Origin: Epinephelus fuscoguttatus
Lineage: Eukaryota > Chordata > Actinopteri > Perciformes > Serranidae
Reading direction: 5' to 3'
DNA: 64,000 bases
Assembly (NCBI RefSeq): GCF_011397635.1
Contig: NC_064755.1
Coordinates: 38,980,059 to 39,044,058, forward strand
Shown here: one piece after another, positions 46,385 to 57,971 of the stretch
Layout of the letters: each line of letters starts with the position of its first letter
How positions within the stretch are numbered: position 1 is the first letter of the stretch
Position numbers and translations under genes: made by a program
Notes under the pieces: generated by a model
Database searches by the model: none
What the model was told of the DNA's origin: nothing
The model's input: the letters and a program-made list of their open reading frames with translations, nothing else

Positions 46385-46575
46385 AAATCCATTCACACAT
46401 GAAAATACACTGGTGGCTGAGGCCACGATACAAGGTGCAAGGTCCCACTTGCTACTAATTTGAAATTCAGTATCCTGCTCAAGGATACTTTCACATGCAG
46501 ACCGGAGGAGCTGAGGATCAAACCGCTGATTTTCCGATTAGTGATCAACTTGCTCTACCTGAGCCACAGCCACGT
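46385..46575. mobile_element. SINE-like interspersed repeat
   Basis: The phrases 'tcagtatcctgctcaaggat', 'catgcagaccggaggagctg', 'gatcaaaccgctgat' and 'ctctacctgagccacagcc' are those of a dispersed fish repeat I recognise. A related style of sequence occurs in mdk intron 3. It lies in the predicted chrm4 leader intron. Confidence 0.5.
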
Positions 46576-47291
46576 ACTGTGTTTTCATTCAAAACAATAA
46601 ATTTGATGGCGTGAAAAATGATGCATGTGTACGGCAAACCTTATGATCCATGAAACTGTGATGTTTCACTACAGTTGGTATGAAAAAGGACTCCCAAAGT
46701 TTGTGTGAATGTCAATAAGAGTCTTCATTTTGGAAAATATCCTCTTGATCCTTGTAACTCAGAGTGTCTGTCACACTTTTTACTACCTTCCCTGAATGTA
46801 ACTCGGAAAGGGAAACCAACTCTGTCTCTTAAATTATGTTTAATTACAACTAATTCACAAAAACAAATATGTGATGAGGGAAATATAATAAAGATGTTTC
46901 ACCAAAACATGAGCTGGAGGAAACTGCAGCGACCCTCTCAGCTCTGTGTTCATGTCAGAGAAACATCTTCTGCTTGTATACAGAAAGAGTCAACGTGTTT
47001 ATTCATATTTAACTGAATCCATCTTTCACCGACATGAACCAGCAGAGTGTCTGCTGTTTGTGACTGTTCTTTAAATCCCTCAGACATGTTCCTTCATCAC
47101 CATGCACACACACATTTTAGCCCTTTTTTTTTGGCTCAATCCCACATACCAATGTGGATTAATCCACCACTGAAAATAGTCCCTAAAAAAGTCACGATAT
47201 CCCCGTTGGTCTGATTTTAAAAAAAAACCAAAAACTACAGTGAGCAACTGTTTGAGTAATTTACTGAGTAAAATAAAGAAACTCTGCTGAG

Positions 47292-47293
<2 letters not shown>

Positions 47294-47337
<44 letters not shown>
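47294..47337 (+). repeat. (GT)22 microsatellite at the chrm4 acceptor
   Basis: Forty-four bases of GT are followed by ATATTTTCAG and the coding exon. The upstream cysteine/valine extension of the chrm4 frame comes from this tract and is not protein. Confidence 0.97.
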
Positions 47338-47341
<4 letters not shown>

Positions 47342-47352
47342 TTTCAGGGAAC

Positions 47353-48660
47353 ATGGGACAAGCTCCTGAACCTGACTTCAACTCCTCCCTCTGGCTCCGC
47401 CCCTCCCTTAACACCTCCTGTCAGCCTCCAATCAGTGCGGCCTGTCCCTACACCACGGCTCAACTGGTCCTCATCGCCACAGTAACCACCTCCGTCAGCA
47501 TCGTCACCGTCCTGGGCAACACGCTGGTGATCCTGTCCATCAAAGTGAACCGTCACCTGCGGACCGTCAATAACTACTTCCTGTTGAGTCTGGCGGTGGC
47601 TGACCTAATCATTGGACTGTTCTCCATGAACCTGTACACACTGTACCTGCTGCGGGGCCGCTGGACCCTGGGGGCTGCCGTCTGCGACATGTGGCTGGTT
47701 GTAGACTATGTGGTGAGCAGCGCCTCCGTCATGAACCTGCTGATCATCAGCTTGGATCGGTACTTCTGCATGACGCAGCCGCTCAGCTACCCGGCGCAGC
47801 GGACGAGCACAGTGGCCAGTCTGATGATCGCCGCTGCCTGGCTGCTGTCCTTCGTCCTGTGGGCCCCTGCCATCCTCTGCTGGCAGACAGACAGAGGCAA
47901 ACGTGTCATCCCTGATGGGAAGTGTTACATTCAGCTCCTCGCCAACCCCGCTGTCACTTTGGGGACGACGCTTCCTTCTTTTTACCTGCCGGCACTCGTC
48001 ATGGTTGGCCTGTACAGCCGCTTATCTGCCGCCAGTCGCAGTCGACTGAGCACGCTCCAGACAGAGCAGGGCACACTCAGGACATCTAGTCCATCCATTA
48101 AAGACTTCATGTTGAAACGACGGAGCTGGGTGGCCAGTGACCCGGGCTCAGACCTGTCTCTGTACCAATCAGAGTCCAGCACTCCGAAGCTCAGGAGGAA
48201 ACGTAAAGTGTCCAAATGTCTTGGTGACACATCAGATCGTCAGCAGTGTCACCCTCGGACCACCGTCTGCCACGCTGGGGACGAAGACCTCAACAAAAAC
48301 GAAAATGGCTCCTCGTCCAACGTTGACCTCCACAGGGTCGCCTCTGCAGTCTTCTCCTCCTGTCCGAGCTTCAAGTCTCAGGAGAGACGGAGACGTCGAG
48401 TGATGGCAAGGGAGAGGAGGGTCACCAAAACCATCCTGGCCATCCTACTGGCCTTCATCTTCACTTGGACGCCGTACAACATCATGGCGGTAGTAGCCGC
48501 TTTCTGTCACGTGTGCATCCCGGAGGTCCTGTGGACCACAGGTTACTGGCTCTGTTACATCAACAGCGCCATCAACCCTGGCTGCTACGCTCTGTGCAAT
48601 GTCACCTTCAGAAAGACCTTCTGCAACCTCCTGCGCTGCCGCAGCAGGACACAGCGATGA
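47353..48660 (+). CDS. chrm4: Muscarinic acetylcholine receptor M4-type
   Basis: This 435-residue class A GPCR has one coding exon; the ATG lies five bases after an acceptor at 47347. It senses acetylcholine at the plasma membrane, and M2/M4 receptors couple to Gi/o. Landmarks by my count: N-glycosylation sites N10 and N20, N1.50 N56, D2.50 D84, disulfide pair C111/C191, ligand aspartate D118, DRY 135-137, P5.50 P213, then a ~170-residue third loop, WTPYN (N6.52) and NPGCY in TM7. TM3, TM6 and TM7 pocket tyrosines are kept. Oddities: TM5 reads TTLPSFYLP where mammals have TAIAAFYLP, and ECL2 is divergent. Position between ambra1 and mdk favours chrm4 over chrm2; sequence alone is less decisive. 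Confidence 0.92.
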   Translation: MGQAPEPDFNSSLWLRPSLNTSCQPPISAACPYTTAQLVLIATVTTSVSIVTVLGNTLVILSIKVNRHLRTVNNYFLLSLAVADLIIGLFSMNLYTLYLLRGRWTLGAAVCDMWLVVDYVVSSASVMNLLIISLDRYFCMTQPLSYPAQRTSTVASLMIAAAWLLSFVLWAPAILCWQTDRGKRVIPDGKCYIQLLANPAVTLGTTLPSFYLPALVMVGLYSRLSAASRSRLSTLQTEQGTLRTSSPSIKDFMLKRRSWVASDPGSDLSLYQSESSTPKLRRKRKVSKCLGDTSDRQQCHPRTTVCHAGDEDLNKNENGSSSNVDLHRVASAVFSSCPSFKSQERRRRRVMARERRVTKTILAILLAFIFTWTPYNIMAVVAAFCHVCIPEVLWTTGYWLCYINSAINPGCYALCNVTFRKTFCNLLRCRSRTQR

Positions 48661-49739
48661 GACTGTACCATGGTGGCAGGACACATTTTAGTCCTGAAAT
48701 GATATTTGAAAATTTATGTCTGGCACTTGAGTGGAAGATCTGTTGGTTCCAGGAGTTTTTATAGACGGACTGTAAAGTTAAATGATTTACTGTTGTTTAT
48801 ATTCTGACAATCACTTTAATTTATTTTAACTTAGAAGTCAGACTGTTACCATCTGTTTGGCAGGTGGCTTTAAATACTACAATACCCATTAGCCTCAGCT
48901 GATGTTACTGTGAAGAAGAAGTCCTGAAGTCAACTGGTTACAAAACTGAACTGACCCAGAATTCAAAATACAAACGATATGAACTTTCCTCAACACTCTT
49001 CAGTTTGCTGCGTAACAATCACAGCATTTGAAGCTCTGTGACTGGATGTTTGTCACTGAAATGCACCTTGGGAGTCGTAGTTGACTTCTCTCTGTTAGTT
49101 GTGACATTTTGTACCTTTGATATTTTCATGGACAGTTGTTCATCTCTTGATCTGATGATTCAAACCACAGAGTTTCTTGTTCATGTTGAGACTTGAAGAG
49201 AGAAAACTGTTAGTGATCAGATTTTTGAGAGACCACAGACATTTTCTGAGCGGCTTTATCAGTGAGATATGTGTCAGCAGAAAGAAAACAAACCAGAATG
49301 ACAGAGTTTATCAATAGATCGACATGTGGAGATGTTTTTGTGTTTTAAAATGTTTATTTTCAGCCTGTTAGCCGCTTAGAGACATGAGCTTTCTGTAGAC
49401 TGTGGATGTTTTACACTGAAACTGCAGGATACACTGTGTTAAAGGTTGTTTGATGAAGAATTTATCACACTCTGTGTCCAAACTGGTGATTTGATGTTAA
49501 TAGTTACAGTGGTAAGAACTGATAGAGCTGCTGACTTTGGATGGCAAAGTGTTTTTAACTGTTTAGGAAAAAAAAACATCAGAGAGTCTCTGTTTATGAT
49601 CCTGTGTGGCTGATCGATTAGACCGATTAAATTCTATATTCATATGAGGGAAACGTTTCCTGTTTACATTGCAGTAATGTGACAGAAATGGATAACCTTT
49701 GCTCCTCTTGAGCAAATATGATGGAAAAAGTGTGGAAAC
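48661..49739 (+). other. chrm4: chrm4 3'UTR and flank
   Basis: No gene follows the TGA at 48658-48660. An ATTAAA at 49626-49631 is a possible weak poly(A) signal. No AATAAA is evident before the minisatellite begins, so the true 3' end is uncertain and could enter the array. Confidence 0.4.
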
Positions 49740-52700
49740 AAGTCATTAAAAAAAGTCCTAAATGGTCAAAATATAGTACTTCATACAAAAAAATATATAA
49801 AAACAGTCACAGTATAGAGGAAGATATAAAAAAGTCATAGTATAGCATGTCATAAAAGTGTCATTGAAAAGGCTACGTTGTAGTGTGTTATGAAAAAAAT
49901 AATTAAAACGTAATATATACTTAAAAATTCAAAAGAAAAACTCCTAATATAGTATGTGGTGAGAAAGTCATTAAAAAATCTTAGTACAATCTGTCAAAAT
50001 ATCACTAAAGAAGTAAAGTAACGCAGGTCATAAAAAAGTCACACAAAAATTCATAGTATAGTATGTCATATAATGTTTTTCTTCAAAACAATTACTCTGT
50101 AGTATGGCAATAAAAATTTCATTTAAAAATGTTGTCACATACTATTTGACCAAAATAGTCATTTAGGAAATCATTGTATATTATGTTACAAAAAATTATT
50201 TAAAAAGATTTACAATATTATGGTACTAAATATTTCAACTAAAAAAGTCATAATATAGTAACTCATTGAAAGGTAGTAAAAAGTCAGACTGAAATATTTT
50301 TTACATATTTCATGGAAAAAAATCTTTAAAACAAGTCATAAAAAATCCTAATGTAGTATGTTATGAAAAAAATGTTAAAAAATGTAAAGTAACTTTAAAG
50401 TAAAGTAAATTTTCTTAAAAATATAAAGTACAGTAGGGAACTCATACTAGTCATAGTAAACGATGACTATGACAGAGTCATAGTACAGTATGGCACCAAA
50501 AATGTCATCAAAAGGTTATAGTATAGTAAGGTATCAACAATTTCACTAAACGTCACAGTATAGTCAGCCATCAAAAATCTCATCAAAAAGTCATAGTATA
50601 GTAAGGTACCAAAAATCTCATCAAAATGTGATAGTACAGTAAGGTATCAAAAATCTCATCAAAATGTGATAGTATAGTATGGTATCAAAAAATTCACTAA
50701 AAAGTCATAGTATAGTCAGGCATCAAAAATCTCATCAAAATATCATATTATAGTACGGTATTAAAAATTTCACTAAAAAGTCATGGTATAGTAAGGTACC
50801 AAAAATCTCATCACAAAGTCATGGTATAGTAAGGTACAAAAAATCTCATCAAAAAGTCATGGTATAGTATGGTGCCAAAAATCTCATCAAAATGTCATGG
50901 TATAGTAAGGTACCAAAAATCTCATCAAAAAGTCATGGTATAGTAAGGTATCAAAAATCTCATCAAAATGTCATGGTATAGTAAGGTACCAAAAATCTCA
51001 TCAAAATGTCATAGTATAGTATGGTACCAAAAATCTCATCAAAAAGTCATGGTATAGTATGGTGCCAAAAATCTCATCAAAATGTCATAGTATAGTAAGG
51101 TACCAAAAATCTCATCAAAAAGTCATGGTATAGTAAGGTATCAAAAATCTCATCAAAATGTCATGGTATAGTAAGGTACCAAAAATCTCATCAAAATGTC
51201 ATAGTATAGTATGGTACCAAAAATCTCATCAAAAAGTAATAGTATAGTAAGGTACCAAAAATCTCATCAAAAAGTAATAGTATAGTATGGTACCAAAATC
51301 TCCTCAAAAGTCATAGTATAGTATGGTAAAATCTCATCAAAAATGTCATGGTATAGTAAGGTACCAAAAATCTCATCAACATGTCATAGTATAGTATGGT
51401 ACCAAAAATCTCATCACAAAGTCATGGTATAGTAAGGTACCAAAAATCTCATCAAAAAGTCATGGTATAGTATGGTACCAAAAATCTCATCACAAAGTCA
51501 TGGTATAGTAAGGTACCAAAAATCTCATCAAAATGTCATAGTATAGTATGGTACCAAAAATCTCATCAAAAAGTCATGGTATAGTATGGTGCCAAAAATC
51601 TCATCAAAATGTCATAGTATAGTAAGGTACCAAAAATCTCATCAAAAAGTCATGGTATAGTAAGGTATCAAAAATCTCATCAAAATGTCATGGTATAGTA
51701 AGGTACCAAAAATCTCATCAAAATGTCATAGTATAGTATGGTACCAAAAATCTCATCAAAAAGTAATAGTATAGTAAGGTACCAAAAATCTCATCAAAAA
51801 GTAATAGTATAGTATGGTACCAAAATCTCATCAAAAAGTCATAGTATAGTATGGTACCAAAAATCTCATCAAAAATGTCATGGTATAGTAAGGTACCAAA
51901 AATCTCATCAACATGTCATAGTATAGTATGGTACCAAAAATCTCATCACAAAGTCATGGTATAGTAAGGTACCAAAAATCTCATCAAAAAGTCATGGTAT
52001 AGTAAGGTACCAAAAATCTCATCAAAATGTCATAGTATAGTATGGTACCAAAAATCTCATCAAAAATGTCATGGTATAGTAAGGTACCAAAAATCTCATC
52101 AAAAAGTAATAGTATAGTATGGTACCAAAAATCTCATCAAAATGTCATAGTATAGTAAGGTACCAAAAATCTCATCAAAAAGTAATAGTATAGTAAGGTA
52201 CCAAAATCTCATCAAAATGTCATAGTATAGTAAGGTACCAAAAATCTCATCAAAATGTCATAGTATAGTATGGTACCAAAAATCTCATCAAAAAGTAATA
52301 GTATAGTAAGGTACCAAAAATCTCATCAAAAAGTAATAGTATAGTATGGTACCAAAATCTCATCAAAAAGTCATAGTATAGTATGGTACCAAAAATCTCA
52401 TCAAAAATGTCATGGTATAGTAAGGTACCAAAAATCTCATCAACATGTCATAGTATAGTATGGTACCAAAAATCTCATCACAAAGTCATGGTATAGTAAG
52501 GTACCAAAAATCTCATCAAAAAGTCATGGTATAGTATGGTACCAAAAATCTCATCAAAATGTCATAGTATAGTAAGGTACCAAAAATCTCATCAAAAAGT
52601 CATAGTATAGTATGGTACCAAAAATCTCATCAAAATGTCATAGTATAGTATGGTACCAAAAATCTCATCAAAAAGTAATAGTATAGTAAGGTACCAAAAA

Positions 52701-55700
52701 TCTCATCAAAAAGTCATAGTATAGTAAGGTACCAAAAATCTCATCAAAATGTCATAGTATAGTATGGTACCAAAAATCTCATCAACATGTAATAGTATAG
52801 TATGGTACCAAAAATCTCATCAAAAAGTAATAGTATAGTAAGGTACCAAAATCTCATCAAAATGTCATAGTATAGTAAGGTACCAAAAATCTCATCAAAA
52901 TGTCATAGTATAGTATGGTACCAAAAATCTCATCAAAATGTCATAGTATAGTATGGTACCAAAAATCTCATCAAAATGTCATAGTATAGTATGGTACCAA
53001 AAATCTCATCAAAAAGTAATAGTATAGTAAGGTACCAAAAATCTCATCAAAAAGTAATAGTATAGTAAGGTACCAAAAATCTCATCAAAATGTCATAGTA
53101 TAGTAAGGTACCAAAAATCTCATCAAAAAGTAATAGTATAGTAAGGTACCAAAAATCTCATCAAAAAGTAATAGTATAGTAAGGTACCAAAATCTCATCA
53201 AAAAGTCATAGTATAGTAAGGTACCAAAAATCTCATCAAAATGTCATAGTATAGTATGGTACCAAAAATCTCATCAAAAAGTCATAGTATAGTAAGGTAC
53301 CAAAAATCTCATCAAAATGTCATAGTATAGTAAGGTACCAAAAATCTCATCAAAAAGTCATAGTATAGTAAGGTACCAAAAATCTCATCAAAATGTCATA
53401 GTATAGTATGGTACCAAAAATCTCATCAAAAAGTAATAGTATAGTATGGTACCAAAAATCTCATCAAAAAGTCATAGTATAGTAAGGTACCAAAATCTCA
53501 TCAAAATGTCATAGTATAGTATGGTACCAAAAATCTCATCAAAAAGTCATAGTATAGTAAGGTACCAAAAATCTCATCAAAAAGTAATAGTATAGTAAGG
53601 TACCAAAAATCTCATCAAAATGTCATAGTATAGTATGGTACCAAAAATCTCATCAAAAAGTAATAGTATAGTATGGTACCAAAAATCTCATCAAAAAGTA
53701 ATAGTATAGTAAGGTACCAAAATCTCATCAAAATGTCATAGTATAGTAAGGTACCAAAAATCTCATCAAAAAGTAATAGTATAGTAAGGTACCAAAAATC
53801 TCATCAAAATGTCATAGTATAGTATGGTACCAAAAATCTCATCAAAAAGTAATAGTATAGTATGGTACCAAAAATCTCATCAAAATGTCATAGTATAGTA
53901 TGGTACCAAAAATCTCATCAAAAAATAATAGTATAGTATGGTACCAAAAATCTCATCAAAAAGTAATAGTATAGTAAGGTACCAAAAATCTCATCAAAAT
54001 GTCATAGTATAGTAAGGTACCAAAAATCTCATCAAAAAGTAATAGTATAGTAAGGTACCAAAAATCTCATCAAAATGTCATAGTATAGTAAGGTACCAAA
54101 AATCTCATCAAAAAGTAATAGTATAGTATGGTACCAAAAATCTCATCAACATGTCATAGTATAGTAAGGTACCAAAAATCTCATCAAAATGTCATAGTAT
54201 AGTATGGTACAAAAAATCTCATCAAAAAGTCATGGTATAGTATGATACCAAAAATCTCATCAACATGTCATAGTATAGTATGATACCAAAAATCTCATCA
54301 AAATGTCATAGTATAGTATAGTACAAAAAATCTCATCAAAATGTCATGGTATAGTAAGGTACCAAAAATCTCATCAAAATGTCATGGTATAGTAAGGTAC
54401 CAAAAATCTCATCAACATGTCATAGTATAGTATGATACCAAAAATCTCATCAAAATGTCATAGTATAGTATAGTACAAAAAATCTCATCAAAATGTCATG
54501 GTATAGTAAGGTACCAAAAATCTCATCAAAAAGTCATAGTATAGTATGGTACCAAAAATCTCATCAAAATGTCATAGTATAGTATGGTACCAAAAATCTC
54601 ATCAAAAAGTAATAGTATAGTAAGGTACCAAAAATCTCATCAAAAAGTCATGGTATAGTAAGGTACCAAAAATCTCATCAAAAAGTAATAGTATAGTAAG
54701 GTACCAAAATCTCATCAAAAAGTCATGGTATAGTATGGTACCAAAAATCTCATCAAAATGTCATAGTATAGTATGGTACCAAAATCTCATCAAAAAGTCA
54801 TAGTATAGTATGGTACCAAAATCTCATCAAAAAGTCATAGTATAGTATGGTACCAAAATCTCATCAAAAAGTCATGGTATAGTATGGTACCAAAATCTCA
54901 TCAAAATGTCATAGTATAGTATGGTACCAAAAATCTCATCAAAAAGTCATGGTATAGTAAGGTACCAAAAATCTCATCAAAAAGTAATAGTATAGTAAGG
55001 TACCAAAATCTCATCAAAAAGTCATGGTATAGTATGGTACCAAAAATCTCATCAAAATGTCATAGTATAGTATGGTACCAAAATCTCATCAAAAGTCATA
55101 GTATAGTATGGTACCAAAATCTCATCAAAATGTCATGGTATAGTATGGTACCAAAATCTCATCAAAATGTCATAGTATAGTATGGTACCAAAATCTCATC
55201 ACAATGTCATGGTATAGTATGGTACCAAAATCTCAGTAATAGTATAGTATGGTACCAAAAATCTCATCAAAATGTCATAGTATAGTAAGGTACCAAAAAT
55301 CTCATCAAAAAGTCATGGTATAGTAAGGTACCAAAAATCTCATCAACATGTCATAGTATAGTAAGGTACCAAAAATCTCATCAAAAATGTCATGGTATAG
55401 TAAGGTACCAAAAATCTCATCAACATGTCATAGTATAGTATGGTACCAAAAATCTCATCAAAATGTCATAGTATAGTATGGTACCAAAATCTCATCACAA
55501 AGTCATGGTATAGTATGGTACCAAAATCTCATCAAAATGTCATAGTATAGTATGGTACCAAAAATCTCATCAAAATGTCATAGTATAGTATGGTACCAAA
55601 ATCTCATCAAAAAGTCATAGTATAGTATGGTACCAAAATCTCATCAAAAAGTCATAGTATAGTATGGTACCAAAAATCTCATCAACATGTCATAGTATAG

Positions 55701-57240
55701 TATGGTACCAAAAATCTCATCAAAATGTCATAGTATAGTATGGTACCAAAATCTCATCAAAAAGTCATAGTATAGTATGGTACCAAAATCTCATCAAAAA
55801 GTCATGGTATAGTATGGTACCAAAATCTCATCAACATGTCATAGTATAGTAAGGTACCAAAAATCTCATCAAAATGTCATAGTATAGTAAGGTACCAAAA
55901 TCTCATCAAAATGTCATAGTATAGTATGGTACCAAAATCTCATCAAAAAGTCATAGTATAGTATGGTACCAAAATCTCATCAAAAAGTCATAGTATAGTA
56001 TGGTACCAAAAATCTCATCAAAATGTCATAGTATAGTATGGTACCAAAATCTCATCAAAAAGTCATAGTATAGTATGGTACCAAAAATCTCATCAAAAAT
56101 GTCATGGTATAGTAAGGTACCAAAAATCTCATCAAAATGTCATAGTATAGTATGGTACCAAAAATCTCATCAAAAAGTCATGGTATAGTAAGGTACCAAA
56201 AATCTCATCAAAAATGTCATGGTATAGTAAGGTACCAAAAATCTCATCAACATGTCATAGTATAGTATGGTACCAAAAATCTCATCAAAATGTCATAGTA
56301 TAGTAAGGTACCAAAAATCTCATCAAAATGTCATAGTATAGTAAGGTACCAAAATCTCATCAAAAAGTCATAGTATAGTATGGTACCAAAAATCTCATCA
56401 CAAAGTCATGGTATAGTATGGTACCAAAAATCTCATCACAAAGTCATGGTATAGTATGGTACCAAAAATCTCATCAAAATGTCATAGTATAGTAAGGTAC
56501 CAAAATCTCATCAAAATGTCATGGTATAGTAAGGTACCAAAAATCTCATCAAAAAGTCATGGTATAGTATGGTACCAAAAATCTCATCAAAATGTCATAG
56601 TATAGTATGGTACCAAAAATCTCATCAAAATGTCATAGTATAGTATGGTACCAAAAATCTCATCACAAAAGTCATAGTATAGTATGGTGCCAAAAATTTC
56701 GTGTGAAAATCATACTATAGTAAGGCATCACAATTTAAAGTCATAGTAGTAAGGTACCAAAAACTTCATTTGAATGTAATAGTATAGTATGTTGGTAAAA
56801 ATTTCATATAAAATGGATAGCATAGTATGGTATCAAAAATGTCATCATAAAGTCCTTGTACAGTATGGTATCAAAAATTTCATTAAATAGTCATAGTGTA
56901 AGTGTAGTAGTAGTATGTTTTTCTTAATGAAAACATTGGTTGTATAGTATGGTATTAAACATTTCATTCGAGAAAAGTCATAGTAAGTCATAAAGTTATA
57001 GTATGTCATTTTTTTAAAAAAAAAAAAATGTCATAGTCAAAAAATTATAGTATAAAATTTAATTTTCTTTTAAAATATTGTATGTTGTAAAAATTAAATT
57101 AAAAAGTCATAGTACAGTATGTCATAAAAGAGTCATGAGACATAAAATAGTATGTCATGAAAACAATTCTTTTAAAAAGTGATTGTATAATGTGATGTAA
57201 AAAATATTGTTTTTAAAATTATAGTATAGTATGAGACAAA
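49740..57240 (+). repeat. 7.5-kb minisatellite with 38-bp unit and higher-order repeats
   Basis: The core from about 50575 to 56690 consists of roughly 160 units of 37-39 bases, read as GGTACCAAAAATCTCATC plus AAAATGTCATAGTATAGTAT or close variants. Each unit varies at a few places: TAAGG/TATGG, CATAG/CATGG/TAATAG, AAAATG/AAAAAG/ACATG/ACAAAG. Longer blocks repeat with an offset of about 530 bases (markers at 51311, 51839 and 52371). The edges (49740-50570 and 56690-57240) are degenerate versions. Nearly every unit has a GGTACC site. Stops in all frames prevent any long ORF. Confidence 0.97.
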
Positions 57241-57430
57241 AAGCTCATAGAAAGACCATTAAAAAGGAAAAAAATAGTTACAACTAAAACACTGAAATGT
57301 TTTCATTTGATCATTGTCTCCACTAAAGTGAAGTCAATTTCTAATTTTTCAGCAGCCCCATTATTATTACCTGTTTGTGTTACATTCAACAAAGAACAGA
57401 CCAAACTCTTCACCAAAACACTGTACAGTA

Positions 57431-57971
57431 TTTATTTTGTTCATTTATACAAGTCTCATCTTGCAACGTCAATAATCTATAGTTCAAAAAATAGATTTTA
57501 TAGAGGATTTTCGCCATTACAGATTCATCCAAGCCTTTCTAATTTTTTGCATATTTTAAAGGAGGTTCTGAACCCTTCTGAAAACAGAACTCTTTATGAA
57601 CCAGTGACTGGCATCTGGATCATCAGGAGAGTTTTCAGAGTGGATCAGAACTGTTCTTGGATGTTAATTTCACTTCAGCTACTGTAAAAAGCTTTTACGA
57701 CTAATTTTACTGTTAAAAACAAACTATGAGCTACGAGGACATTATTATTCATGTTATTATTATCTAGTGGAGGATTCTGGGAAAGCTTTCCACACTTTAA
57801 TCCAAATAAACACAAGAACATCAAATCAGAGTAAAAGTCAAAGGAGGCCAAAAATCATAGGTTGGTGTGTTTTGGAGTCTCTGTGTTTTTTTTGTGTTTG
57901 ATGAAGGAGGGAAGACGATTGTTCAGCTGGAGGAGGAGAAAGAAATCCTGCCGTCTTCTTCTGTTCATCCT
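57431..57971 (-). other. mdk: mdk 3'UTR with poly(A) signal
   Basis: On the minus strand, the sequence after the mdk stop runs about 540 bases to an AATAAA (57431-57436, TTTATT on plus). This is the first such hexamer and gives a plausible mRNA end. The plus-strand frames here are shadows. Confidence 0.5.

Noticed and set aside
47296-47352. N-terminal Cys/Val extension of the chrm4 frame
   Set aside because: It is the translated GT microsatellite plus the acceptor. The receptor starts at ATG 47353, after the splice site.
49740-57240. CRISPR-like reading of the regularly spaced repeats
   Set aside because: There are no unique spacers; whole units are repeated. The genome is vertebrate, and this is a minisatellite.
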